Of a stretch of DNA of 40,680 nucleotides, positions 9,701-17,694 are shown piece after piece. The stretch comes from Planctomycetia bacterium TMED53 (GTDB lineage: Bacteria; Planctomycetota; UBA8108; UBA1146). Both the position numbers and the translations under genes were made by a program. Under the pieces are notes generated by a model, which searched no databases, was not told the origin of the DNA, and saw only the letters and a program-made list of their open reading frames with translations. The stretch's first letter is position 1. The number at the start of each line of letters is the position of its first letter. The DNA is taken from assembly GCA_002167285.1 (NCBI GenBank), contig NHDG01000089.1:1-40680 (forward strand), read 5' to 3'.

Positions 9701-11833
9701 GTTCAGGCGACTCTCATCGGTCTCAATGACCTGCTGTTGACCTGGAATAACCAAGAATTCTACGACGAGTTGAGAATCTTTGAGTCTGGAACATTGATTG
9801 CCACCCTCGGTGGGCAGGAGACTGAATACGAAGTTTTAGATCTTCTTCCTGGCTCGGTGGCCTATTCAGTACAAGCCCTCGGAGATGGGGGGCTTGGAGC
9901 ACAGATTTCTGCCAATCAAGTTTCGATTCCGTTGGCCTCTCCGACTGCACTGAACTGCTCGACAACGGGGCCTGCCATCGAGTTGACTTGGGAAAATGGC
10001 CCAGACACCTTCGACTACGATGAAATCGTCGTTGAGAGAACGGGTTCACAAGGAACAGACTTCTTCAGTTTGCCAGGGACGACCACGACCTTCAGTGATT
10101 CTGCAAGTGCAGGATCCTGGACTTATCGAGTGATCGGATACTTCTTCCTCGATGGCATCAACAACTCTGCTCCTTCCACGGATTGCCAAGTCACAATCTC
10201 TGAGCGCATCTACTACGATCCCTCGGATGTGGTGGTGGGGCGCAACTTTGAAGTGGAAATCCTCGGTCAGATTCTCGAGGACGCTTCAGGTTGGAGTTAC
10301 CAAATCGATTACGATGGCAATGTTCTGGAAAATATTCAGGTCTCTGTTCCTGGTGTTGCCAACAATGACCTGATCGTTACTGATAATCCTCTTGGTACCT
10401 TTGCTGGCCTTCGTCGATTGACCGTTGAAGTTGCCAATGGAAGTGCACCTCTTGGGGGAGCATCCCTTCTCGGTACCATCAGTGGCAGTATCGAATCGAA
10501 CTTTGATCTCTTAGGGCCAGTGCTGTTTCACCTGGTGGGCGGCACCTTGGAGACCGCTTCCGGAGTAACCACCCCCGCACTTCAAGACGGTGGAGTGACC
10601 GTCGTCGGTAATGCCTTGTTCCTCGACCCGGGAGTTCTGATTCCTGGTGAAGAAGTGGTGATTTGGGCTCGCGGTGTTTGGAGTCAATCACTGACGGGAT
10701 ACTCGGTGATCCTCGATTATGATCCAGCGATTCTGACCTGTCTCGAAGTGAGCAATGTCGGTACTGTTGGTGAAGATCTTAGTGGCTCCTTTGGACTGTT
10801 CTTCTCAGGCATCGACCCTCTGTCAGGAAAAGCATACGGCTCTGTCATCTCAACCTTCGACACGATCCCTGCCAATCCAGAAGCAGAACTGGGTTACTTC
10901 AGGTTTATGGTTTCTCCGGATGCCAATGAGGGAGATGTGACAGCGGTCAACTTTGGAATTTACGATGCCGATGGCGTTGAGCTGGAGAATGTCTTTGTTG
11001 ATTCGATCGCTTCGACCATCGAGCCTGTATTGTTCTCTGCGGAGTTTCAGGTTCTTTCTCAGCCTCAACCGCCTGTTTTACTTTCAGTCTCTCCTGAGAC
11101 GGGACCGGCTGTAGGTGGAACAGAAGTGATGTTGAACGGCACGGGATTTACTTCGAGTGCCACAGTCTTCTTCGGTGCGAACTCCGCTTCAGAGATCGTC
11201 TTCATCGACTCCGGTACTCTTCTCGTCAATGCTCCAGCTGGCACAGGAGGATTAGTGGACGTCACGGTTTTGACCGAGTACGGACAGACGACACTCGCAC
11301 AGGCATTCACTTACTACAACTCCACCATCGAGAGCTACTCCCCTGAAGAAGGATCGATCTGTAGTCCGACGACGATGCTCGTGACAGGAGCGGGAATTCC
11401 GGAAGGTCTTCAAGTCTTCTTCGGTGATCTTGAATCGGTCAACGTTCAGGTGCTTCCGGATGGGACGATGGCGACGGTTCGTGTTCCAGCTTCGCCGATT
11501 ACCGGAGAAGTCGATCTTCGCTTCCTCGATGCTGCAGGCACTGAGCTCGCGGTATTCCCTGGTGGATTCACATACTTTGACGACGGAATCTTCCTTCGCG
11601 GAGATGTCACTTGCGATGGGTTGGTCAATATCGCTGACGTTGCGATGATTGCGGCTTACGTGGCGGGTTCCGGTCAAGCTCCGGTACTCCTCGACAGTGC
11701 GGATATCGATGACAATGGTGTCGTCCACATTGGTGATGCCGTGCAATTGGCGACTTGGCTCTTTGATGGAGGAGCTCCTCCTGCACCGCCATTCCCAAGT
11801 CCCGGACCGGATCCAACTCCAGACGGCCTGTAG
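6770..11833 (+). CDS. Giant multidomain lipoprotein with FG-GAP, FN3-like, cohesin-like, IPT/TIG and dockerin modules
   Basis: The protein has 1687 residues. ATG 6770 is preferred because GGAGG ends seven bases upstream. Starts at 6833 or 6842 would give a shorter n-region to the same lipoprotein signal (hydrophobic run ending LLSAGC, Cys 43). Domains seen in order: an SbsA-type Ig-like domain (about 50-150) and a second at 165-275; FG-GAP/VCBS-like repeats with ADLDGDSRSELIV, ADFDKDGRLDLLV and GDVNGDGWLDAI (about 350-620); a cohesin-like module (about 648-790); four FN3-like repeats (about 801-1140); two more cohesin-like modules (about 1145 and 1282); two IPT/TIG-like domains (about 1434 and 1518); and a dockerin from about 1607 (GDVTCDGLVNIAD, DIDDNGVVHIGD) with tail GAPPAPPFPSPG. 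It is probably anchored to a membrane by lipid and acts in adhesion or as a scaffold. The C-terminal Cys seen in its neighbours are missing. Confidence 0.85.
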   Translation: MLIAEKILHENRHDLKGVGIAMTSMPRLLSSVVLVLLLLSAGCTQPPDVPFTIPGNGASNVEVTTDIQVAFTTAMDPSSSTDPANWTIQGSLSGPHPAAGSLNEDSRILTLIPETPFQEGETVTVVITEGVRTNVQIPIDPITIQFTTVGAGAGTAGSRPGEDQFSLVQITPNAGDLSVSRSPSVTATFDLPYQVATAAGAVSLRGSRTGLRTPQLIYPAVNAGVSDLLQVLLEGGEAPFYPGEEIELVFDSKLLSQLQTGETEPRQLVPFVSRYRAALGFATGGLGPREPVIATGTNGLLFADLGEMLPYSGLELVTLSQQGQVSLLRAGSAGDGSSWSLESQIELTSAPAAAVLADLDGDSRSELIVSCEDGFLHIVTVIGQELVEEDTTHDMGGLIFNALNVGELSGDQSLEIVGAAQDGLRIIQNTVVIDPGTFEVSSALSVTGILPMPAPVESVVLADFDKDGRLDLLVSAGVGLLLRGAGNATFLETAFLEPAPFGKIVAGDVNGDGWLDAITPGTSGLSIHLNPAGQPPLEWTGVPLLTGGPVIDVAVTEVDGDPVEIDDIVIIQDAADELILLRRLSPDLGDSEVVILPFFGDAAESRLSLVDTDGDLGTDILVRQLSNSAPPLAVWRSIGVIDDQQSALEFQVPASIDLPPGTLSIEIPITATFEDDLSGFRLAMDYDESLLIASELIADPATFPFGSVEVVSSIDAANGLIAANMQINGYIPAGTEVPIARVLMQPVPSQLGEAQFLLADGLSIQGTTWSNQGTVDATGALLAGDVSSAQGVVFINSATPAPEALQCEITSSAGQTEVILNWSNPVNYDLQAGIEIRRGGALLSTISGTSTSFIDTTPGQGSFEYSVIGFQGGVPSAPTSCTAVIIPTTNLNCERNASNPANVELNWLSLPGTSAWQIFRDGGFVVELPAQQLQFIDAADLQSHIYEVRAVQGGATSAGATCIVEDAGGTGTANPTNVQATLIGLNDLLLTWNNQEFYDELRIFESGTLIATLGGQETEYEVLDLLPGSVAYSVQALGDGGLGAQISANQVSIPLASPTALNCSTTGPAIELTWENGPDTFDYDEIVVERTGSQGTDFFSLPGTTTTFSDSASAGSWTYRVIGYFFLDGINNSAPSTDCQVTISERIYYDPSDVVVGRNFEVEILGQILEDASGWSYQIDYDGNVLENIQVSVPGVANNDLIVTDNPLGTFAGLRRLTVEVANGSAPLGGASLLGTISGSIESNFDLLGPVLFHLVGGTLETASGVTTPALQDGGVTVVGNALFLDPGVLIPGEEVVIWARGVWSQSLTGYSVILDYDPAILTCLEVSNVGTVGEDLSGSFGLFFSGIDPLSGKAYGSVISTFDTIPANPEAELGYFRFMVSPDANEGDVTAVNFGIYDADGVELENVFVDSIASTIEPVLFSAEFQVLSQPQPPVLLSVSPETGPAVGGTEVMLNGTGFTSSATVFFGANSASEIVFIDSGTLLVNAPAGTGGLVDVTVLTEYGQTTLAQAFTYYNSTIESYSPEEGSICSPTTMLVTGAGIPEGLQVFFGDLESVNVQVLPDGTMATVRVPASPITGEVDLRFLDAAGTELAVFPGGFTYFDDGIFLRGDVTCDGLVNIADVAMIAAYVAGSGQAPVLLDSADIDDNGVVHIGDAVQLATWLFDGGAPPAPPFPSPGPDPTPDGL

Positions 11834-11859
11834 CCGAATCCTAAAACGGTCGAAGTGGT

Positions 11860-11894
11860 GCCCGCTCTCCCTTTATTGGGGAGAGCGGGCATTT
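11860..11894 (+). terminator. Rho-independent terminator
   Basis: GCCCGCTCTCCC at 11860-11871 pairs perfectly with GGGAGAGCGGGC at 11879-11890 around seven bases. The T tail is poor (ATTTCATT), but stem strength and position 26 bases after the stop support termination. Confidence 0.8.
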
Positions 11895-11953
11895 CATTAT
11901 CATCCACCGACGGAGAAAATTAATTCAAGAATGAGTCGGTGATGAGGAGTGGA

Positions 11954-12742
11954 ATGAATTGTGGGTTTGGACTGGATTGTGAAGGGGTCGAAGACTCGAG
12001 AAGTTTTCCGCTGTTAGACTGGTCTCGTCTTTCGGAGGGGAATTTACTTCAGCTCCTCGAAGGGAATGGGCCTTCAGCCGAAGTTTGCAGGCCGTTCGAT
12101 CACCCATCATCGCGATGTTTGGGCGCACTCTTTGATCCGGCTTCAGGGAAACCTGAAGAGGCTTTACAGAAACTCGCCGGTGTCGGGCCAGCATTGGCGT
12201 TGAAACTCCTCGCTGCCCATGAAGTTGGGCGCAGGAGCCACATATCTATTTGGAATCACTCGGAACCATTTCGATCTGCCAGTCAGGTTCATCGTCACTT
12301 GATCTATCGATATGGGGGTGAATCTCGGGAGCACTTCTGCCTTTTGATGCTGGATGTAAGACATCGGCTGATCCGCGATTGTGTGATCAGCATCGGATCG
12401 CTGACCGCTAGCATCGTTCATCCCAGGGAGGTCTTTCGACCCGCCGTTTTAGCTTCGGCAGCGGCAGTGATTTTGGCTCACAACCATCCCTCAGGGGACC
12501 CTGAGCCATCCGCTGAGGATTTGCGAGTCACGCAACGCCTCTACCGTTGCGGCCAATGGCTCGGAATTCCAGTTCTTGATCACGTCATCAGTGGACGAGG
12601 GCAGTGGTGTTCGATGAGAGAGGCCCAAATTGGCCCTTGGTGCCCTTCTGAAGTGGGGAGAGTTGAGCAGGGGGAGTTATCCACAGGTCTGGGGGCCCAC
12701 GATGGATCAAATCACGATTTGGTGCTCGAGGGCGAAGGCTAG
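11954..12742 (+). CDS. radC: RadC-like JAB/MPN domain protein
   Basis: The protein has 262 residues from ATG 11954, which has AGGAG four bases upstream; an ATG at 11942 in the same frame is also possible. An N-terminal helix-hairpin-helix-like part (KLAGVGPALALKLLAAHEVG) precedes the JAB domain. The metal site HNHPSGDPEPSAEDL (HxHPS plus Asp) is intact, as in RadC. RadC proteins are metal-dependent JAB fold proteins often linked to DNA repair or mobile-element biology, though their reaction is unsettled. About 40 residues after the JAB domain (from WCSMREAQIG on) are extra compared with common RadC and have no recognised motif. The gene stands alone between a terminator and the phosphoesterase 238 bases downstream. 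The family call is firm; the biological role is not. Confidence 0.88.
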   Translation: MNCGFGLDCEGVEDSRSFPLLDWSRLSEGNLLQLLEGNGPSAEVCRPFDHPSSRCLGALFDPASGKPEEALQKLAGVGPALALKLLAAHEVGRRSHISIWNHSEPFRSASQVHRHLIYRYGGESREHFCLLMLDVRHRLIRDCVISIGSLTASIVHPREVFRPAVLASAAAVILAHNHPSGDPEPSAEDLRVTQRLYRCGQWLGIPVLDHVISGRGQWCSMREAQIGPWCPSEVGRVEQGELSTGLGAHDGSNHDLVLEGEG

Positions 12743-12980
12743 ACTTACCGGGCAAGGAAGCGTACGGATCTTTCGCCTTCGCTGGAATCAGCACCGGTTC
12801 CGGTTAACATCATACATTGGTCCAGCGGGATTGGGCCGTGGAAGATACCCTCTAGGATCGGGATCGAGCGATTTCGATGTTTAGGTGACCTCTGATAGAC
12901 GAGAGCCTATTTTTAGGGCGAGGGAAGAGACTTCCACTGTTGCCAAATCCACCGTTGTCGAGTGAGTCAGGAGGCCTCAG

Positions 12981-13736
12981 CTGAAGACTGCGATTATCAG
13001 CGACGTTCATGCCAACCTGCCAGCACTCCAGGCTGTTCTCGAAGATTGTCGAGCCTTGGGTGTCGAGCAATATGTCGGCCTGGGAGACATCATCGGATAT
13101 GGACCGGATCCACGGGAGTGCCTCCTGTTGTGCCGAGATTTCTGTATCAACCTGTTGGGCAATCACGAGGAAGCAGTTCTCTTTGATCCGGTGGGATTCA
13201 ATCCCCGGGCGCGAGCAGCCGTTGAATGGACCAAGCAGCAGTTGATGAGTCCGGATCATTCTCGGGAAGAGAATGGTGTTCTCTGGCAAATTCTCGATGC
13301 CATGAAGGTTAGCCATACTCTTGGAAATCTGTTTCTCGCCCACGGAACTCCTAGGGAACCGACGAGAGAGTACCTATTCGTACAGGATTGCACCGAAGAT
13401 CCAAGCAAGGTGGATTCCATCTTTGACAGTTTTCCGACTCAAACTGCATTTGTGGGGCACACCCATGTTGCAGGAGTTTTTGCTGAAGGACCCCGGTTCA
13501 TTAGTCCTGATCAATTGGAGGATGGAATCTACACTTGTGGTGAAGGTAAAGCCGTCATCAATGTAGGTTCAGTGGGACAGCCCCGCGACGGAGATCCCAG
13601 AAGTAGTTATGTCATCGTCGACGGGGATCGTGTTGAATTTCGTCGAGTGGAGTACCCCGTTGAGGAAACACTTCAGCGTTTCAAGCGAACACCCTTACCA
13701 GAAAATTTGGCTCTTCGACTCGTCGAAGGCCGCTGA
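12981..13736 (+). CDS. Calcineurin-like metallophosphoesterase with an apparent CTG start
   Basis: The protein has 251 residues. Motifs of the metallophosphoesterase fold are present in order: SDVHANL (D-x-H), GLGDIIGYGPDP (G-D), LLGNHE (GNH-E), LAHGTPRE and GHTHVAG (GH-x-H), then NVGSVGQPRDGDP. It resembles the YfcE/DR1281-like group of small phosphodiesterases; the substrate is unknown. The first metal motif lies before any ATG, GTG or TTG. In frame, a stop at 12963 is followed by only five codons before CTG 12981, and AGGAGG at 12969-12974 sits exactly six bases before that CTG. A TTG at 13056 would drop the D-x-H motif. The CTG start is therefore the best reading, barring a base error. 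yidC begins 13 bases downstream, so the two are likely co-transcribed. Confidence 0.88.
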   Translation: MKTAIISDVHANLPALQAVLEDCRALGVEQYVGLGDIIGYGPDPRECLLLCRDFCINLLGNHEEAVLFDPVGFNPRARAAVEWTKQQLMSPDHSREENGVLWQILDAMKVSHTLGNLFLAHGTPREPTREYLFVQDCTEDPSKVDSIFDSFPTQTAFVGHTHVAGVFAEGPRFISPDQLEDGIYTCGEGKAVINVGSVGQPRDGDPRSSYVIVDGDRVEFRRVEYPVEETLQRFKRTPLPENLALRLVEGR

Positions 13737-13749
13737 GAGATGATCATCG

Positions 13750-15630
13750 ATGGATAAACGCACATTCCAGGCGCTGTTGGTTTGCTTTGCCATCTCGATC
13801 CTATACTTGAATTGGATCACTCCTCCGCCTCAGGAAACGCCTCAGCAAAATCCTGAAGTAGTTCCTGCAGGCGAGAAGCAAGAAGTTGTTTCAAATGGGA
13901 ATGTTTCGCCGAATCCTGCCGTTGAGCAAAGCGGTGATCCTGCAACGGTTTCGCCGACCATCATTCCTGTACAAGACCCCGTAGAGGTGGAGATCGTCAG
14001 TCTCTCCAACGAGAACCTCGAGCTTCAATTGACCAGTATGGGTGCACGGTTGACGGATGCTCGCTTAAAAAAGTACAAAGAGAGTCTCGACTCCGCTGAA
14101 CCTCTGCAGCTGCTCTCATCAGAGCTCAAATCTTCGGGTGCTCTGGGGATTCGCATTCCGTCATTGCAACTCGATCTTTCGAAGGTGAATTGGAAGCTCG
14201 TCGAACAAAAGTCTGACAGCGTTCAGTTCAGGACCCGTATCGGTGAAGATCGATTTATTTTACACACACTGACACTTCCCGATTCGGATACCTACGAGTT
14301 GATCTCGGATTTGAAGTTCGAGGGGAAATGGTCAGCGGCCAATGAGTTGTATTATGAAATCCTTGGCGCCGAGCGAATCCGTTTTGATCCTGCTGGTGGA
14401 GCGACCGCTTACCCGAATCAATGGGTTGCTGCCCAACGTAACCAAGACGGATCGATCAAAGAGGCCAATCATGAAGCGGTTGGGCCTATCGATAGTGGTG
14501 AAATGCGCAAGAGCAGCATCGCCTGGGGTGGTCTGGAAAGTACCTACTTTGCTCAAGTGATCCGTCCTCTCGGTGAAAGTGCTACCGGCTCATTGGTTGT
14601 TAGGGGTAAGGAGTCTGGGTTTGCAGGCGCTTCCCTTTTTGACGAGTACTCGGAGGAAGGTCTGCAAGGTTGGCCTGTTCGTGTCGGTTTCAATCGCAAA
14701 TTGGACCCTGGCCAACTTCAATCGTATGCAGTCTTTCTAGGGCCAAAAGATCCTGAGGTTCTGTCGATGAATTCAAGCTGGGATGCAACTCAGCTGATCG
14801 ACTATGGCTTTTTCGGCTGGTTGTGCCGGCCATTTTTGTTTTTGTTGAGAACCTTTAATTCATTCGTTGGATCTTGGGGATTGGCCATCATTCTGCTGAC
14901 CTTTGTGATTCGTGCTGTGCTGCATCCTGTCAATAAGAGGAATCAGAGACAGATGCAAGTTCAGCAACAGGGAATGGCCCGCATCAAACCGCAGATGGAC
15001 GAGATTCGGGAGCGTTTTAAAAACGATCCGACGACGATGCATCGCAAGACTCAAGAGTTGTTCAAGCAAGAGGGGGTCAATCCTGCAGCGATGTTTGGTG
15101 GCTGCTTGTTTATCTTTCTTCAGCTGCCGATCTGGATTGCGTTGATCAATACCTTCTCCGTTGCCATCGAATTGCGTCAGACCGGATTCCTTTGGATCGA
15201 CGATTTGACTCAGCCGGACATGTTGTTCCAGATGCCGTTTTCTTTGCCACTCCTCGGGGACTGGTTCAATTTGTTGCCATTCGTCTACGTGGTGGTCACT
15301 CTTATTAATCAGCGGATGATGCCTAAGTCCGATGACCCACAAGTACAAACGCAGCAAAAAATGATGACATTCATGATGATCGCATTTGGTTTCATCTTTT
15401 ACTCATTCGCCTCGGGATTGCTGATCTACTTTATCGTTTCAGCTCTCGTAGGAATCTTTGAGCAGAAACTGATTCGCAAGGAGTTGGTTGCTGCGGGAAT
15501 CACTCCTGCGACAGCCTCGGCTCCAGTTTCTTCAGGCTCCAAACAAGTGGATGGTGGCCCGGGAGCTCCTCGTGGACCCGGCCGACCTGGTCAAAATAAT
15601 CCTTCGGGGCAGCGCAAGTCCAAGGCTTGA
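13750..15630 (+). CDS. yidC: Membrane protein insertase YidC
   Basis: The protein has 626 residues, the long Gram-negative form. An N-terminal membrane helix (about 5-25) is followed by a Pro/Gln/Glu-rich linker and the large periplasmic beta domain (about 75-340). The conserved insertase core follows: the amphipathic segment and first core helix (GWLCRPFLFLLRTFNSFVG), the helix with the key Arg in VIRAVLHPVNKR, the cytoplasmic hairpin (MQVQQQGMARIKPQMDEI), FGGCLFIFLQLPIWIAL, PFVYVVVTLINQRMMP and the last helix FIFYSFASGLLIYF. A Gly/Pro/Lys-rich tail ends the chain. YidC inserts and folds inner-membrane proteins alone or with SecYEG. The phosphoesterase lies 13 bases upstream and mnmE nine bases downstream. 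rnpA and rpmH, frequent neighbours of yidC in other bacteria, are absent here. Confidence 0.97.
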   Translation: MDKRTFQALLVCFAISILYLNWITPPPQETPQQNPEVVPAGEKQEVVSNGNVSPNPAVEQSGDPATVSPTIIPVQDPVEVEIVSLSNENLELQLTSMGARLTDARLKKYKESLDSAEPLQLLSSELKSSGALGIRIPSLQLDLSKVNWKLVEQKSDSVQFRTRIGEDRFILHTLTLPDSDTYELISDLKFEGKWSAANELYYEILGAERIRFDPAGGATAYPNQWVAAQRNQDGSIKEANHEAVGPIDSGEMRKSSIAWGGLESTYFAQVIRPLGESATGSLVVRGKESGFAGASLFDEYSEEGLQGWPVRVGFNRKLDPGQLQSYAVFLGPKDPEVLSMNSSWDATQLIDYGFFGWLCRPFLFLLRTFNSFVGSWGLAIILLTFVIRAVLHPVNKRNQRQMQVQQQGMARIKPQMDEIRERFKNDPTTMHRKTQELFKQEGVNPAAMFGGCLFIFLQLPIWIALINTFSVAIELRQTGFLWIDDLTQPDMLFQMPFSLPLLGDWFNLLPFVYVVVTLINQRMMPKSDDPQVQTQQKMMTFMMIAFGFIFYSFASGLLIYFIVSALVGIFEQKLIRKELVAAGITPATASAPVSSGSKQVDGGPGAPRGPGRPGQNNPSGQRKSKA

Positions 15631-15639
15631 GGAGCTTCG

Positions 15640-17079
15640 ATGGCGGATATCGCTGATGGTGCAATTGACGTCATCATGGCTCTTTCCAGTCCGCCACCTC
15701 CTGCTCCTATAGCGATGATTCGGCTTGATGGAGATGGCGCTCTGAATCTTTTTGAAGAGTGTCTCATCAAGCACAACTCCGAAGAGAGTTCTGCTGCCGA
15801 TGAGGTGTGTGATTCCGCAGCTCAGCAAAGTCATCTGAACCCTTTTGAGGTGACCCCGCTGAAACCTCGAGAGCCTTTGTTGGTAGAGCTCGATTGGAGA
15901 TTGGGAGCACCCAAAGTTCCTGCAGTGGCTCTCGCTTCTGCAAAAGGTTCATCTTGGACTGGCAACGAATCTGTAGAGATCCTTCTCCCGGGATCACAAC
16001 CACTGGTCGAAGGAGTGCTTGCCCAGCTCGATCAGGGTGGAGCTCGCATGGCAACCCCGGGGGAGTTCACTCGTAGATCCTTCATGAATGGCCAGATGGA
16101 TCTTAGCCGTGCTGAGTCGGTCCTCGCGGTCATCGAGGCGGAGGATCGAGCGGCTCTTGCTGCAGCAAGGCGTGTCCTCGATGGCGAATTAGCCGGCCAG
16201 ATCAGAAATCTCAATGATCAGCTCGTCGATTTACTCGCTTACCTTGAAGCGGGTCTCGATTTTTCTGAACAAGAGGTCGAGAGTCCCGGTGCGGATGAGT
16301 TGCAAGAATTGCTGACTCCTATTTCTTGCCGGTTAGAAGAGTTATTGGATCGTCGGCGCTGGCCATCCCAGGGGCCCGATATTCCGCGGGTGTTGCTATG
16401 GGGGAAACCTAATGCTGGTAAATCCACCCTGTTTAATGCCCTGGTGGGAGAAGCTTTGGCGATCACTGCATCCACTGAGGGAACGACCACGGATGTCATA
16501 CGAGGTCAGATCGAAGAAGAGGGCTTATGCATCGACATCTTCGATCTTCCCGGTGATCGCAAGGCTGTGGGGGAGGTCGAGCGGATCGCCATCGAGAGGG
16601 CCCGCGAATTTATCGGTGGAGACGATCGAATATTATGGGTCTTTGACGGTCGTAGGGGAGAGTCGGAGTGGTATAGCGAAAGAGATAATTTACCTCAAGA
16701 AGTGCAGTTAAGGATGATTCCGGTTTGGACCCATCTCGATTGCTCTGGCGTTGCCTCCAACTGTCCAGAAGGGGTGAATATAGTGAGTGCTATTAGCTCG
16801 GAGGGATTGTGTGAACTGCGAAAAAGCCTGGTTCATCGGGTAAGGCAAACCCCTGGACAGCTGCGAGGGGACGCCTTGAGATTTACTCGGCGCCAGTGGC
16901 ACTTACTCGAGCGCTGTCGAGAATCGGTTCAGCGATCCCTGGTGTCCGCGGTTGCTGGACCGGACTTGATGGTGGCCGACCTACGTGAAGCGATTCAGCG
17001 GCTTTCTGAGATCAGTGGGGAGACCACTGCAGAAGATGTTCTCGACCGTATCTTTGCCCGTTTTTGCCTTGGCAAGTAG
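15640..17079 (+). CDS. mnmE: tRNA modification GTPase MnmE (TrmE), with divergent G motifs
   Basis: The protein has 479 residues. GAGGAG overlaps the yidC stop and precedes the ATG, so translation is probably coupled. The N-terminal folate-binding domain ends near GEFTRRSFMNGQMDLSRAE, a family hallmark. The G domain has G1 GKPNAGKST and G2-region GTTTD. The C-terminal FCLGK matches the FCIGK end whose Cys is needed in MnmE. With MnmG it makes the 5-substituted wobble uridine of certain tRNAs. Differences from the norm: G3 is DLPG instead of DTAG, G4 is THLD instead of NKxD, and the Arg of GTTRD is Thr. The Arg two residues after G3 and the Glu of EVERI that acts in hydrolysis in the E. coli enzyme are both kept. 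The family call is secure; nucleotide specificity or rate may differ. Confidence 0.95.
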   Translation: MADIADGAIDVIMALSSPPPPAPIAMIRLDGDGALNLFEECLIKHNSEESSAADEVCDSAAQQSHLNPFEVTPLKPREPLLVELDWRLGAPKVPAVALASAKGSSWTGNESVEILLPGSQPLVEGVLAQLDQGGARMATPGEFTRRSFMNGQMDLSRAESVLAVIEAEDRAALAAARRVLDGELAGQIRNLNDQLVDLLAYLEAGLDFSEQEVESPGADELQELLTPISCRLEELLDRRRWPSQGPDIPRVLLWGKPNAGKSTLFNALVGEALAITASTEGTTTDVIRGQIEEEGLCIDIFDLPGDRKAVGEVERIAIERAREFIGGDDRILWVFDGRRGESEWYSERDNLPQEVQLRMIPVWTHLDCSGVASNCPEGVNIVSAISSEGLCELRKSLVHRVRQTPGQLRGDALRFTRRQWHLLERCRESVQRSLVSAVAGPDLMVADLREAIQRLSEISGETTAEDVLDRIFARFCLGK

Positions 17080-17217
17080 TTTCTGCAAGAGTACTTGGGC
17101 TCATTGAGACCCTCCCTGTGGTGCAGTAAGATGGAGCTAATTATTTGGTCGATCCGCGTTTGGGGAAGGATCGGCAACCCGTGCAATTTTGGCGTTCATT
17201 TTTGAGGGGCCGAGTCG

Positions 17218-17694
17218 ATGCGCTGTCCCAGTTGTGGATCAGAAAAGGACAGAGTGGTGGACTCCCGATCCAGCTCAGATGGATTGGCGGTTCGTCGCAG
17301 AAGGGAATGTCAAGATTGCCAGAAGCGATTTACCAGCTACGAACGCATCGAAGAGACTCCACGCATGGTTGTCAAAAAAGATCTTCGCCGTGAACCTTTC
17401 AATCGCAGTAAAGTTCTGGACGGAATCATGACCGCTTGTCAGAAGAGGAAAATCTCTGTCGAAAGCATGGAATCGATCGTCGATGAAGTCGAAAAGCGAA
17501 TTCGTGAAGAGTTTGACCAAGAAGTCCCTTCAGGTTTCATCGGTGAAGTCGTGATTGAGCGTCTACGTAAGCTCGATTCTGTCGCTTATGTACGCTTCGC
17601 CTCGGTGTATCAGGAATTTGCAGATGTCTCTGAGTTTTTGAACGAGTTGACCCGATTGGTTGGCAAGGAAAGAGCCCCAGATGTCCAGTCCTGA
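17218..17694 (+). CDS. nrdR: Transcriptional repressor NrdR
   Basis: The protein has 158 residues, the usual length. An N-terminal zinc ribbon (MRCPSCGS ... CQDCQKRFTSYER) is followed by an ATP-cone from about residue 49 (MVVKKDLRREPFNRSKVLDGI ... DSVAYVRFASVYQEF). NrdR senses nucleotides through the ATP-cone and represses ribonucleotide reductase genes at NrdR boxes; no reductase gene is present in this window. The ATG has GAGGGG eight bases upstream. The gene lies 138 bases after mnmE and its 3' end overlaps the next gene by 14 bases, indicating a shared transcript with the 431-residue protein and probably smc. Confidence 0.97.
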   Translation: MRCPSCGSEKDRVVDSRSSSDGLAVRRRRECQDCQKRFTSYERIEETPRMVVKKDLRREPFNRSKVLDGIMTACQKRKISVESMESIVDEVEKRIREEFDQEVPSGFIGEVVIERLRKLDSVAYVRFASVYQEFADVSEFLNELTRLVGKERAPDVQS

